Shown here one piece after another: positions 1-10,811 of a stretch of DNA of 64,000 nt. Source of the stretch: Brachypterus glaber (taxonomy: Eukaryota > Arthropoda > Insecta > Coleoptera > Kateretidae). Position numbers and translations under genes: made by a program. The stretch spans positions 7,987,916-8,051,915 of the forward strand of contig OY294045.1 of NCBI GenBank assembly GCA_958510825.1. Reading direction: 5' to 3'. The notes under the pieces were generated by a model. That model searched no databases. It was not told the DNA's origin and saw only the letters and a list, made by a program, of their open reading frames with translations. Each line of letters opens with the position of its first letter. Within the stretch, counting starts at the first letter, position 1.

Positions 1-206
1 AAATCCAAATCTTTTTTGTTAATTTCGAAAGTAATATTCCTTCTGCATGAACTACACAAAACATTTGGCAAACGATTATCATTTAAATATTTTTCTAAAT
101 TACAATCGAGATTTTTTTCTAAATTGATTTTTATAGTTTCACAAATATTATACATACTTGTCGATTTTTTAAAACACAAAAAACAAATTCTTCCACGATT
201 TTTATC

Positions 207-508
207 GTGTGAGAAGCAGTCATCGGCTAATTTCCAGTGCTCGCATTGGCGCCGCGTCGATTCTATCGTTGACGCGAGGTTTTAAATATTTACATTTTTA
301 TTTTCTTCGAAAAACACCGATATATTTACATATTTATAGTTAATATTGTTGTGTGTAACAAATTAGTCGTCAAATGTTTCGATTTAGTGACCTTTATAAA
401 AATTTCCCTCATAATTCGGCAAAATTATTCCGTAAGCCTATGTTTCTGTGTTTATTTTCAACGTTGATGAGTCATAACTGAATTTATTCCGATTAATGGT
501 GATAAGGC
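207..508 (+). repeat. R1 dispersed repeat, copy 1
   Basis: A block running from GCAGTCATCGGC through GGCGCCGCGTCGATTC to GATGAGTCATAACTG. It recurs at 17063-17617 (same strand) and 24006-24406 (inverted). No coding potential is seen; the family is unknown. Confidence 0.85.
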
Positions 509-882
509 ATGATCATGAAATGTCAAATTATACTAAAAAGTAAACAACCAACTAGTTGCAAGTATGTCTAAAAAAGGGGTAAAGAAAAGAAAGACAAACG
601 TTTATAGTAATGATAGGCTCAAAGTAGGTAAACAAGTCAATCTCTTTTAACATGTTTAACTTGATGTTTAACAATTAAACAGTAAATATTCAACTTTGTT
701 TAAAGTTAAAAAATATTTATTTTCTTGTTTTTATGAATTTCGTTACCATTAAAAAAAAGGACGATAGAAGATTTCAAAAAACAGTTTTTTGTATACTAAT
801 AGAACTATACAATGAGAAAACGTCAAAAAATCTGAGAGGAAGACACTTTAGGGTGGAGGATATTTCTGCCGAGGTGTAAAGG
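509..882. other. No recognisable feature
   Basis: A+T-rich sequence between an R1 copy and a LINE fragment. I see no ORF, tandem repeat or inverted repeat here. Confidence 0.5.
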
Positions 883-1401
883 TTGTATAGTTACGGTTTT
901 AAAGATCGATCGGTTTTGTTTGCATTATTTAATTCCTTTGTTTTGTCTAAACTTGAATATGCAAGCCTGATTTGGAATCCAAAATACAAATACGAAATTG
1001 ATGTTATCGATAAAATTTTAAGAAGGTTTTTAAAATTTGTTAGCTTTAAAATAGATGGGGTTTACCCTATTATTGGTATTGATAACAATCTTTTACTGGA
1101 CAGATTTAACATAATGAGCTTAAAAAGCAGAAGAGCTTCCGGATCTGTAATTTTTTTGTACAAAATAATTCACAATAAGATTGATTGTTCAGAACTCTTA
1201 GAAATGTTAAATTTTCATATTCCTACAGCCACTCGTACAAACGATACATTTTATTTGTCGAAGCCTAGAACCAACTTACTAACATTTTCACCGATTTACA
1301 CTATGTGCAAAAACTATCATAAGATTCAAACTGATGTTGATATATTCTCCTGCAGTAACAGCCGCATTAAATTTGTCTTTCGCCAATTAAATTTGGACTA
1401 A
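883..1401 (+). pseudogene. Non-LTR retrotransposon RT C-terminal fragment (CR1/Jockey group)
   Basis: Open frame of about 172 codons corresponding to the region after the catalytic RT core. It has a KLEYASLIWNPKYK block and the downstream helical region, as in CR1/Jockey-type ORF2 proteins without RNase H. It is 5'-truncated, with no YADD/FADD motif. A short 3' UTR and an (AAAT)n tail at about 1500-1528 close the element. A dead insertion, not a host gene. Confidence 0.75.
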
Positions 1402-1498
1402 TATTCTGTACTCTACTAGTTTGATTGTTATTATTTTTTTTTATAATTCTGTATCTTGTTGTTTGACTCATCCTTTAATTGGTTTTTACTGGATGTAA

Positions 1499-1528
1499 CA
1501 ATAAATAAATAAATAAATAAATAAATAA
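1499..1528 (+). repeat. (AAAT)n LINE tail
   Basis: Run of ATAAATAA repeats about 100 bp after the RT fragment stop codon; the probable 3' terminus of that LINE. Confidence 0.7.
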
Positions 1529-1940
1529 CAAGGCCTTTTTGTGGCATTGATATACAAATTGTAAAGTGATTATAAAAGCAATTAGTCAAATAAAGGACCG
1601 TCGATTATTCAAATTAGTTAGCGAGTGTCGTTTTCAAAAAACTGAACGAACGAATTTAAATATCCAACAAACCATAAACGTAACAAAATGAACAACAAAA
1701 CTTTAAATGTACTGCTGATAACAAAAAAAAAAAAAATGAAAAAGATAAACTTAAAAAAAATTAAAAGTTTTTTTTTCGAAAAACACAGAATTTTATATTT
1801 TTTTAACTTGGTTTTTGGCCTTTGGTCTTCTTTACTTCACCTCGATTTTTACATAACTTCATCAAAAAGTAATGTTTAAAAAATAAATCCGTAAAAAATA
1901 TTACATTACGTATATTACATAAAATGATTCTTTATTAACA

Positions 1941-2400
1941 CCTAGATTCAATAAGTCTCATATTCAAAGGTCTCTATTTTTCTTCTCCCCAAAACTGTTT
2001 AATATGCTGCCAAAGGAAATAAAAAATTTAAACTCGAAATCGCTGCTAAAAAAAAAATTAAAATTTTTATAAAAAAAAACTCCACAAAGATTAAAAATGT
2101 CCTTAAAAAAAAATTAAAGATAAATAAATCACTCTCATTCTTTTTTTGTCTCAATTAAGTTAAATGGTCTATTTTAGTTTAAGATTAGCAATTAGTTAAT
2201 TTAGTTTAAGATTGGTTATTAATATATTATAGTTTTTTAATTAAAATTTAAATAAGTAAGTAAAAAAATAAGCTGTTAGTACTTACATAGATATCTGCAA
2301 AACAAGCTGAAGAAGCTTAGGCGGATTTAAACTTAAAATTGTAAAATAAAAAAAAATGTATTGTTTAAATAATAAATAAATAAATAAAAAAAAAATTTTA
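1941..2400 (+). mobile_element. LINE 3' end (last RT codons, 3' UTR, (AAAT)n tail)
   Basis: Positions 1941-2071 translate to a C-terminal LINE segment containing FNMLPKEIKNL and then a lysine-rich end with a stop. This is followed by an A-rich 3' UTR and an (AAAT)n tail at 2368-2391. The 3' UTR (an AGCTTC-like block near 2300) resembles the LINE tails at 19585-19690 (minus) and 62230-62325 (plus), so all three probably come from one family. Confidence 0.65.
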
Positions 2401-3001
2401 AAAACACTGGAAAAACTATTGTAAATTATGCATTTTTTATGTCGTAAATTTAAAAATAAATTACTGTGACCGTATAATTTTTAATGGGCTTATTGTAAAT
2501 TTCTGATTACAAATGTTCGTAGGTAAATAATTACAATAATGTTTGTATGTTTCATGAAAATACAAAATGATTGTATTTTTTATAAATTAGTTGCAAAAAA
2601 CACAATATTTGTAATACTTTTACAATATTTTGCGAAAATTTACACAAAGAAATATCGGTAACCAAATTCTCATATTTTTTGTTGTAAATTTAACAATAAT
2701 TGTTTTTAGTGTAGTGGGTTGACTACCCTCCTAACCAGTTTGAATACTCACCTACGTAAAAAATGCTTTATTCCGTAGTTAATACTAGGATATCTTGCCA
2801 GGCAAGGGGTTACACTCAGACTGAAATCGATCAAATTTACCAAAAAAAAATTCAGGAAAAATGGCATACGTGCAGTCCTTCGCTATAATTGATCTAGCAA
2901 GCGGGGGCATCGTTATTCTGTGGAAATACCATAGAACTAAAGAGTTGGATACCTATTGTTTCACGCATATATCAAGGTTTTTCATTCTCTATAATTTTGC
3001 T
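2401..3001. other. No recognisable feature
   Basis: A+T-rich non-coding sequence with short repeated TTGTAAATTT motifs, then a less A+T-rich stretch at 2710-2950. No ORF or clear repeat boundary. Confidence 0.4.
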
Positions 3002-4395
3002 TTCCAAAAAGGTATTTTTTTTAGAGAAAATTGACCATAGCTCCCCCTATGCGTTAAAATCAAAACATTTTTATTTTTATAAAATTATAGTCACTCATGA
3101 GGGTCAAATGATGTTCAAATTTTACATCAATATATTTTATAATAAAAATTTTATGGTATGATGTTTTGGTAGCTGGGGGCCGAGTTTGGGGCCCGATCAA
3201 GAACAACTTTTAGCAAGATGGTTAACTTTCATGTAGGAAGGCACAAAAAAATTCAGGCGATCTAAAAGTCTGTTGCAAAAAAACAAGTGAAAGAACCGCG
3301 AAATTGCAGTTAAATAGTGTTTTAGATAGTCATGACATTCAAATTATTTTATTTTTAAACAGTTTTGAGTGGAATAAAAAGATTCAATTTTATTAAATAT
3401 ATATGTTATAAAACTTTTTTAATCAATAAAATTGCTTTAAAAATAAGTGAGTTACGACATGTTGAAAAATAAGCTCGCGGCGTGAAATTTGGTGCCCCCC
3501 CTAGAATTTTACTCTACAAAAAGGTATTTTTTTAGAGAAAATTGACCATAGCTCCCCCTATGCGTTAAAATCTAAAAAAAATTTTTATAAAATTATAGTC
3601 ACTCATGTTGTTCAAATTTTAAATCAATATATTTTATAATAACAATTTTATGGTATGATGTTCTGGTAGCTGGGGGCCGAGTTTGGGGCCCAATCAAAAA
3701 TTTTTTTGGCAATATGGTTAACTTTCATGTAGGAAGGCACAAAAAAAAATCAGGCGATTTAAAAATCTGTTGAAAAAAAAACGAGTGAAAGAACCGAGAA
3801 ATTGCAATGGCGATTTCTCCCGTTAGATTAGACAGGGACAAAAGTTCTACCCAAAAAGGATAGAACTTACTCCCACTTACACCCAACCAAACAAATTCTG
3901 TATTTGTTCTTTGTTGAACAAATACAATATTTACTTGGTCGGGCGAAAAGTGTAACTATATTATTTTTATTAAAGAAATTACTGGCGCCATCTAAATTTT
4001 AGTAGAATTATCTTATTCTACAGATTCACATTAGCTATGTTAGTTCGTGCCGCTCAGTGCTACACTTTCCGGCCAAACAAATAAATACTGTATTTGTTTC
4101 ATGAAAAACAAATACAGTATTTATTTGGTTGGCTGGAAAGTGTAGCAAAAATGAGATAGAGATAGGGTAGACGTCTTTTGTTTCATAATTCTAGTTGTAG
4201 AGAGCTCCATTAAATAGTATTTTAGATAGTCATGACAGTCAGTCAAATTGTTTTATTTTAAAAAAGTTTTAAGTGGAATAAAAAGATCCAATTTTATTAT
4301 ATATATGTTATAAAACTTTTTTAATCAATAAATTTCTTTAAAAATAACTGAGTTACGAAATATTGAAAAATAAGCTCGCGGCGCTCAATTTGGTA
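3002..4395 (+). repeat. Two-unit tandem repeat (about 500 bp unit), second unit split by a MITE
   Basis: The unit contains AAAAAGGTATTTTTTTAGAG, CATAGCTCCCCCTATGCG, GCTGGGGGCCGAGTTTGGGG and ends near AAATAAGCTCGCGGCG. Unit 1 is about 3002-3503 and unit 2 about 3504-4395. Unit 2 is lengthened by the element at 3806-4211. The units are easily alignable with many substitutions. No coding potential. Confidence 0.85.
3806..4211. mobile_element. MITE-A copy 1 (AATGG...CCATT termini)
   Basis: About 405 bp, absent from the same site in the neighbouring tandem unit (near 3308), which gives a direct empty-site comparison. A second copy is at 46227-46593. The termini are inverted (AATGG.../...CCATT) and better preserved in copy 2. 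Inside are two short palindromes built on TGTATTTGTT/AACAAATACA. No ORF, so non-autonomous. Confidence 0.85.
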
Positions 4396-5048
4396 CATCC
4401 AGGATGTTGGAAAATATTTCAAGTTCTCAACTTGATACAGTTGAGAAAAATTTTTAAATTAAAATATGGTATGTGATACTATGATACGAATTTGAAGCAG
4501 ATCGGTTTGTTGGTTTATAGGTATAATGCACTAACTGTAAGGACGTGGAACCTTCTAAACTTTAAGCTTTTTGAGCCACCTCTAAATTTTAAAAATTTTG
4601 AATAAAATTTTACCTATTTTCTTTCTACACCAAATAGAATAATTTTCGCTTTGGAACCACCTAAAAACCTACACGGTGGTTTTTTGGGGGTATTTTTTGT
4701 TTTTATCGAAACCCTGAAATTCCTTTACCATTCGATAGTTGAACCCACAAAAAACGCAAGATTTAAATATGCTAAAATGTCAATTTTACTAATTATTTTA
4801 TAGTGTAAGTAAGATTTTAAGAAATAGGTTAGGTTAATTTGACAATTAATTGTCAGTTTTTTCAAAGTTTTATACAGAAAATGCATGCGAATAATGTCGA
4901 ATATTAAAAAAATAATAATAATAAATAATAAACTGAAAAAACATTTAGAATATTTAATCAAATCAAAAATTAAAACACAATATTTAGTAAATCTTATGAA
5001 AAAATAAAAAATTGAACTCTACTAACCAAACATATAATTTATGAAAAT
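4396..5048. other. Flank of satellite array; contains an inverted fragment of the 493-bp unit
   Basis: At 4680-4740 the sequence is the reverse complement of part of the 493-bp unit (the CGAATGGTAAAGGAATTTC and TACCCCCAAAAAA segments). The remainder is A+T-rich with no gene. Confidence 0.6.
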
Positions 5049-7564
5049 TATGATTTTCGTTTAAAAAAAGTTTTCCCAGAGGTTTTCTTTCGCTTTTTTA
5101 ATCTTGGAACTATCGATGCGGCGACGGGCGATGGTTTTTAAGCCAGGAAAATTTGTATTGTTTATAGCATGCACCGCTTCTTGTAAATGGTATTCTCTCA
5201 AAATCTACCTAGCGCTTCGTTTAATATATAATGGAATGCGTAGCAATACATATGTTCACGGCTTGTTTTACTCTTCGCAGCTCGTTTAGCATTAATTTTT
5301 TTTTAATAAAAAACGAAGCACTCGGTAGATTTTTTTAATTTTCGCTGAAAGTCATATAAATGGACGGTACTATCGAATGGTAAAGGAATTTCAGGGTTTC
5401 GAAAAAGACAAAATATACCCCCAAAAAAGCACTAGAGCTCAACTTTAACCTGAAACATAATTTAAATTAGCCTAATTTAATTAGATACTTCAAAGAACAA
5501 TTGATGCTTTTGACATTGCTTAATTAGATGGTATTGATTTTTATGATTTTCGTTTAAAAAAAGTTTTCCCAGAGGTTTTCTTTCCCTTTTTTAATCTTGG
5601 AACTATCGATGCGGCGACTGGCGATGGTTTTTAACCCAGGAAAATTTGTATTGTTTATAGCATGCACCGCTTCTTGTAAATGGTATTCTCTCAAAATCTA
5701 CCGATCGCTTCGTTTAGTATATAATGGAATGCGTAGCATTACATATGTTCACGGCTTGTTTTACTCTTCGCAGCTCGTTTAGCATTAATTTTTTTTTAAT
5801 AAAAAACGAAGCACTCGGTAGATTTTTTTAATTTTCGCTGAAAGTCATATAAATGGACGGTACTATCGAATGGTAAAGGAATTTCAGGGTTTCGAAAAAA
5901 AAAAAATATACCCCCAAAAAAGCACTAGAGCTCAACTTTAACCTGAAACATAATTTAAATTAGCCTAATTTAATTAGATACTTCAAAGAACAATTGATGC
6001 TTTTGACATTGCTTAATTAGATGGTATTGATTTTTATGATTTTCGTTTAAAAAAAGTTTTCCCAGAGGTTTTCTTTCCCTTTTTTAATCTTGGAACTATC
6101 GATGCGGCGACGGGCGATGGTTTTTAACCCAGGAAAATTTGTATTGTTTATAGCATGCACCGCTTCTTGTAAATGGTATTCTCTCAAAATCTACCGAGCG
6201 CTTCGTTTAGTATATAATGGAATGCGTAGCATTACATATGTTCACGGCTTGTTTTACTCTTCGCAGCTCGTTTAGCATTAATTATTTTTTAATAAAAAAC
6301 GAAGCACTCGGTAGATTTTTTTTAATTTTCGCTGAAAGTCATATAAATGGACGGTACTATCGAATGGTAAAGGAATTTCAGGGTTTCGAAAAAGACAAAA
6401 TATACCCCCAAAACAGCACTAGAGCTCAACTTTAACCTGAAACATAATTTAAATTAGCCTAATTTAATTAGATACTTCAAAGAACAATTGATGCTTTTGA
6501 CATTGCTTAATTAGATGGTATTGATTTTTATGATTTTCGTTTAAAAAAAGTTTTCCCAGAGGTTTTCTTTCGCTTTTTTAATCTTGGAACTATCGATGCG
6601 GCGATGGGCGATGGTTTTTAACCCAGGAAAATTTGTATTGTTTATAGCATGCACCGCTTCTTGTAAATGGTATTCTCTCAAAATCTACCGAGCGCTTCGT
6701 TTAGTATATAATGGAATGCGTAGCATTACATATGTTCACGGCTTGTTTTACTCTTCGCAGCTCGTTTAGCATTAATTTTTTTTTAATAAAAAACGAAGCA
6801 CTCGGTAGATTTTTTTAATTTTCGCTGAAAGTCATATAAATGGATGGTACTATCGAATGGTAAAGGAATTTCAGGGTTTCGAAAAAAACAAAATATACCC
6901 CCAAAAAAGCACTAGAGCTCAGTAGTAGTAGTAAGGGTGGGGAGGCTACAAGCCAGGCAACTAGGCCATTATGGCCCTTTTTGCCAGCCCCGAGCTGTCC
7001 CAGCCACACATCTACCCTACTCCCTGCCTAAACCTGCCGGACCTCCTTATAAAGGTCGCGATATCTGTCCAGGCAAGGGTACGCAACTTCGGAGAGTTGT
7101 CACTCCGAAGATCTCCTGTCGTATTCTGCCGAACCGATCGCATTGTCCTAGGAAATGGAAGGACGATTCTTCGTCTATCCCGCAACCCGAACAGACGGGG
7201 TCGTTACCGACCTTCATCTTGAACAGGTGCCTTCCTAGTCCACAGTGACCCGTGAGGATCCCTGTGAGTTGGCTGATCGTGGCTCGGCTTCTTCCTAGTA
7301 GCCACGCGGTTTTTGACCTGCTTGGACCGGAAAGGAAGTCCTTTGCCTGTCTGCAGTTCGTGACCGTTGACCAGCTTTCCCTTAGTTTTTCTCCAGCCCA
7401 CGTGTTGAGGGCTGATGTGACTTGTTTCCTTGTAATACCAAGCATGGGTTCGGGTCCTAGAGCTCAACTTTAACCTGAAACATAATTTAAATTAGCCTAA
7501 TTTAATTAGATACTTCAAAGAACAATTGATGCTTTTGACATTGCTTAATTAGATGGTATTGATT
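5049..7564 (+). repeat. Array of exactly four 493-bp tandem units
   Basis: Unit starts near 5049, 5542, 6035 and 6528. After removal of the 535-bp LINE and one copy of its 10-bp target duplication, the array measures about 1971 bp, or 4 x 493. Units are close to identical. Each carries a 61-codon ORF, but every difference between units within that ORF that I found changes an amino acid, so there is no sign of selection on protein. Looks like a young satellite or element-internal amplification. Confidence 0.95.
6922..7456 (-). mobile_element. 5'-truncated RNase H-type LINE in the satellite array, 10-bp TSD
   Basis: A 535-bp insertion flanked by a perfect 10-bp duplication CTAGAGCTCA (6912-6921 and 7457-7466) that occurs once in the other array units. 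On the minus strand, 7445-7047 encodes a C-terminal LINE segment ending in a cysteine/histidine zinc-knuckle (CSGCG...FHFLGQC), as found downstream of the RNase H domain in I/R1/LOA-type elements. The 3' end is a short (TAC)n run. Much higher G+C than its surroundings. Confidence 0.85.
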
Positions 7565-7744
7565 CTCCAATTAGCACCTAATAGACTGTAAAGTTTAAGA
7601 TAGTCATTTATACGCTCTGAATTAGAGTTCATAAATATAAACTTTAACAGTTAAAATAATTTAAATACAGACTACATGATTTAATAGGTTTTTTTTAACT
7701 ATTTTATTTCGCATTTTAAATTATAAGTAAATATTTATAATATG

Positions 7745-8566
7745 CGTTATAACCAGTATCCGGCGTATTTCCAGTTATAGTCCAGTCTTCAAGTTAATAA
7801 AAGAGGCTTTACCTAAAAATAATTCAGGGAGTTTAGATTTTTGGTTTATTAGGTAGGGTTTAATAAACAATTTTGCGATGTTGAACTCGATTTGGAACTG
7901 TCATTTTTTAAACTTATTTTTCACAAAAAACCGACTTATCTCAAGATCGGTGCATCCTAGAACAAAAAAATATGAAAATAAAGAGGACCAAATCTCCAAC
8001 ATTTTTTGTGTCATATGTTTTTTTGTACCACTTATAGCTAATTCACGGCACCGCCTTAAACGTTACACTGTAGGGTTTTAGATTTTTCTTTATGACTCGG
8101 TTAGAAAGGTTTTTTTATGCTTAATGGTGTTTCAATCGAAAATCGGTTTACTCGAAATAATGGGGCACAAATGTGTAAATTATTTAAAAAAAAAATCTTA
8201 CGTAAATTAAAAAGAAAGTGCCAGATAGATTTTTTAATTTTCAGCCAAAATGTTCTCAGGGGCATGCCTAACCGAAGATAAAGAACAATTTTAGTTTTTC
8301 GAAAAAAACATTAAAAATCTAAAAACGTATAGTGTAAAATTTTATTGTAAAAGTATGCAAATTTTAAAAATCCGTTTTTGTGAAAAACACGTTGAAAAAA
8401 TGACAGTTCCAACGTCTCAAAATTGTTTTTTTTTTATTTACTGCCATTAACCCTACCCAATAAACCGAAAATCAAAACTCCCTAAACTATTTTCAGGTAA
8501 AGCCTCTTTTATTGACCTGAAGACTGGACTACAACTGGAAATACGCCGGCTACTGGTCATAACTTT
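7745..8566. mobile_element. Inverted-repeat element, about 190-bp arms
   Basis: The left arm (from about 7745, with GTATCCGGCGTATTTCCAG and AAAAGAGGCTTTACCT) is the imperfect reverse complement of the right arm ending at about 8566. The spacer is about 450 bp with no credible ORF. A foldback or MITE-type element. Confidence 0.85.
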
Positions 8567-8810
8567 ATAAAATTTAGGTGAATTTTTAAAGCTTTTTTTA
8601 TGGCATTCACCAATCACTTTTTAGTTTTTAACATATTCACACTGAAAAAAAAAAACACTGGTTGTCATAGAACGATTCGTAAAATTTTCACATGAAGCGA
8701 TATTTTAGATACCATGAAACGACACTTTCTGTAAAATTACATAGTTCTTAATTGATAATAAGTGTAAATCATATAAAGAACTTTCACTTTCGGGTTTAGA
8801 CCGTGTTAAT

Positions 8811-8872
8811 GGATTTTCACTTTCCGACGTTTCGTCTCTTACTACTAGAGACATCTTCAGGGATTAATCTGA
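8811..8872 (-). ncRNA. Hammerhead ribozyme motif, PLE-1 palindrome left arm
   Basis: Reverse complement of the motif described at 8878-8937, with the same core: CTGAAGA, a GTCTCT/AGAGAC stem II, GAAA and CGTC. Confidence 0.65.
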
Positions 8873-8877
8873 AACTG

Positions 8878-8937
8878 TTTCAGATTAATCCCTGAAGATG
8901 TCTCTAGTAGTAAGAGACGAAACGTCGGAAAGTGAAA
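8878..8937 (+). ncRNA. Hammerhead ribozyme motif, PLE-1 palindrome right arm
   Basis: Core CTGAAGA (8892-8898), stem II GTCTCT/AGAGAC, GAAA (8919-8922), then CGTC. Stem III is the self-complementary ACGT and the cleavage site follows C8926. Stem I pairs TCC with GGA and, across an internal loop, TTTC with GAAA. This is the minimal type I layout reported in PLEs. Activity is not shown. Confidence 0.7.
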
Positions 8938-9195
8938 ATCCATTAACACGGTCTAAACCCGAAAGTGAAAGTTCTTTATATCTTAATGGCCGTGAAAGCT
9001 TAAAATCTAAAATAAGTGTAAATCAATGTAAAACTATGAAATTTTAAATATATTTACATTATTGTTGTAATTTTGTGTAATTTTAAATTACAATATTTTA
9101 TCCGTCTTTTGCATTTCTTTACCATAAATTAAATTTATTTATACACATTTGTTAAAAGCAGGCAACATTTCATGTCCGTCCTTAAGTATTAAAGT

Positions 9196-9826
9196 ACGAT
9201 GTATTTTTATTTTATTTTATTTTAAAAACTTGACATGTGTAAACTCTGTAATAACACGTAATAAAATTATTATTATTATTATTATTAAAAAAAAAAAAAA
9301 AAAATGGATTGCAACGCAAAGCCATTCGTATAATATGTGGCATGAACTATAGGGATGATGTAAGACATTGTTTTTTAGATCTGAATTTGTTAACTTTTCC
9401 GAGTATGTATATTTTTTATTGTTTAATTTTTGCAAAAGAAAATCTTAATGTATACTCAATAAGATCAAACATGCATAACCATGATATTAGAACTCAAAAT
9501 AATTTAAACATCAGATTTCTTAGACTAAATTCCAGCAGATTCAGTGAAAATTATTTTATTCCCCTATTTTACAATAAAATTCCTGAACATATTAAACAAC
9601 TACCCTTAAACAATTACAAAAGTAAAATTAGAGCGTTTTTAGTGAGGAAGGCATTTTATAGTTATCAAGAGTTTTTGTCTTTAAACTGTATTGATATTTA
9701 AAAAAAGTTATATATACCTATATTGTGCTTGTATTTTACCGCTTATTTATTAATGTACGATGTATTTTTATTTTATTTTATTTTAAAAACTTGACACATG
9801 TAAACTCTGTAATAACACGTAATAAA

Positions 9827-9860
<34 letters not shown>
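9196..9860 (+). mobile_element. Two tandem truncated copies of one LINE, (ATT)n tails
   Basis: The 3' UTR block (GTACGATGTATTTTTATTTT ... AATAACACGTAATAAAATT followed by ATT repeats) occurs at 9196-9291 and again at 9753-9858. The second is preceded by the C-terminal RT frame at 9304-9700. The host sequence AAGTACG appears at both outer ends (near 9197 and 9860), a likely target duplication. Confidence 0.75.
9304..9700 (+). pseudogene. LINE RT C-terminal fragment (QRKAIRIICGM block)
   Basis: An open frame of about 130 codons beginning with the QRKAIRIICGM helix found after the RT thumb in CR1/Jockey-like LINEs. It ends with a basic segment and a stop. No catalytic core, so 5'-truncated and dead. 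Related in architecture to the frames at 14584-14920 (minus) and 47128-48126. Confidence 0.75.
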
Positions 9861-9861
<1 letters not shown>

Positions 9862-9887
9862 GTACGTGACTTTAGAACTATAGTTTT

Positions 9888-10015
9888 TTTAACAAAAATT
9901 AAAAAACATGTGTATAGGATCATAACTTCCTATCCATTTGTAACTAAATATTTAGTTACAAATGGAAAAGAAGTTATGATCCTATACAATTGTACTTTAA
10001 TTTTTGTTAAAAACA
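9888..10015. repeat. Palindrome, about 60-bp arms
   Basis: TATAGGATCATAACTTCC and CATTTGTAACTAAATATTTA on the left are mirrored by TGGAAAAGAAGTTATGATCC on the right. A half copy is at 10870-10935. Confidence 0.85.
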
Positions 10016-10389
10016 CTCCCATCCAACAAGGTATAACTCAAGTTAGGCCCATTTTGAGTTATACTCATAGGTAAACGCCTTGAAAAAAGATACACATGGT
10101 GGTACTACTCAGATTTCTCCACAGGCCATTTTAACCAAAAGTTTACCTAAAAACACTAAAGTAAAAAATTCTAAACTTGAATATTATCAGAAACAAACAA
10201 TAAATAAATAATAAATACTTATACAGTTAAATAGAGAATTTTATAAGCTTTCAAATGATGTATCACGTGCTACCTTTTCCACATCAGTTATTTGCCCACC
10301 CTTAAACAAAAAAAAATATATTTTAGAATTTTAGCTGTTTGAAAAATGACAATATATGAGTTACGGCTTTGTTGATTGGGGGTATCGTA
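10016..10389 (+). repeat. R4 repeat copy 1
   Basis: About 370 bp, repeated at 13748-14125 with modest divergence (shared GGTAAACGCCTTGAAAAAAG, CATGGTGGTACTACTCAG, GAGTTACGGCTTTGTTG). Copy 1 ends where R3 copy 1 begins. No coding potential. Confidence 0.85.
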
Positions 10390-10811
10390 CACTTTAAAAA
10401 GGATCCTTTGCGGTAATGGCATATGAAATTAGGCCAAATGCTTCGTACTCTTGAATTCGTCCAAAAGCGCCTTTTCTTAACTTGAAAATATAATTCACTT
10501 GCCAAGATCTTTCTGATTCTTTAATTTAAAATTCTTTGATCTTGTGTGAAATTCAAGTGGTCTTGTCTCAAAAGAAAAATTCTTGGGCCAAAGTATTTAA
10601 AATTATTTAATTTTTAACAATCTTAAAACAAGATAAATGATTTTTGCCTCAAATGCGCCAGGTCCAAGAGAATTTTAAAAATATTTCAAAAGCGACACTT
10701 TTCTTGGGACAAGATAGATACTTTTGTTTGAAGATACACATATTTTAAGCTAAAAGAATAACTGCCAAGAGTGTTGACTACTTTGAGCTAAGAACGTCAT
10801 TTTTTTCAGTG
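10390..10811 (+). mobile_element. R3 element copy 1 (CACTGAAAAAA / TTTTTTCAGTG ends)
   Basis: A 420-430 bp dispersed element with inverted ends of about 12 bp. It contains GGATCCTTTGCGGTAATGGC and GAGTGTTGACTACTTTGAGC. Its left terminus is degraded here. Full copies are at 12971-13393, 22929-23355 and 52202-52621 (inverted), with 3' fragments at 16805-16858 and 16987-17041. No ORF. Confidence 0.85.

Larger units (their letters stand above)
8772..9010. mobile_element. PLE-1 palindrome: ORF-less Penelope-like end pair with 15-bp TSD
   Basis: Two near-perfect inverted arms (about 8772-8876 and 8877-8980) meet almost without a spacer. They are the same terminal sequence as the PLE at 21620-22683. 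A perfect 15-bp duplication AATAAGTGTAAATCA flanks it (8757-8771 and 9011-9025). About 30 bp beyond the right arm belongs to the element, because it matches the left end of the 21620 copy in inverted form. Both arms carry a hammerhead-like core. No ORF remains. Confidence 0.85.

Noticed and set aside
1688..1879. 63-codon ORF rich in lysine and phenylalanine
   Set aside because: Low-complexity A/T runs, no family resemblance and no coding context.
5104..6769. Four 61-codon ORFs, one per 493-bp unit, looking like a small gene family
   Set aside because: They follow from the tandem array. The differences I found between units in the frame change amino acids, there is no recognised domain, and the frame is uninterrupted only because the units are young.
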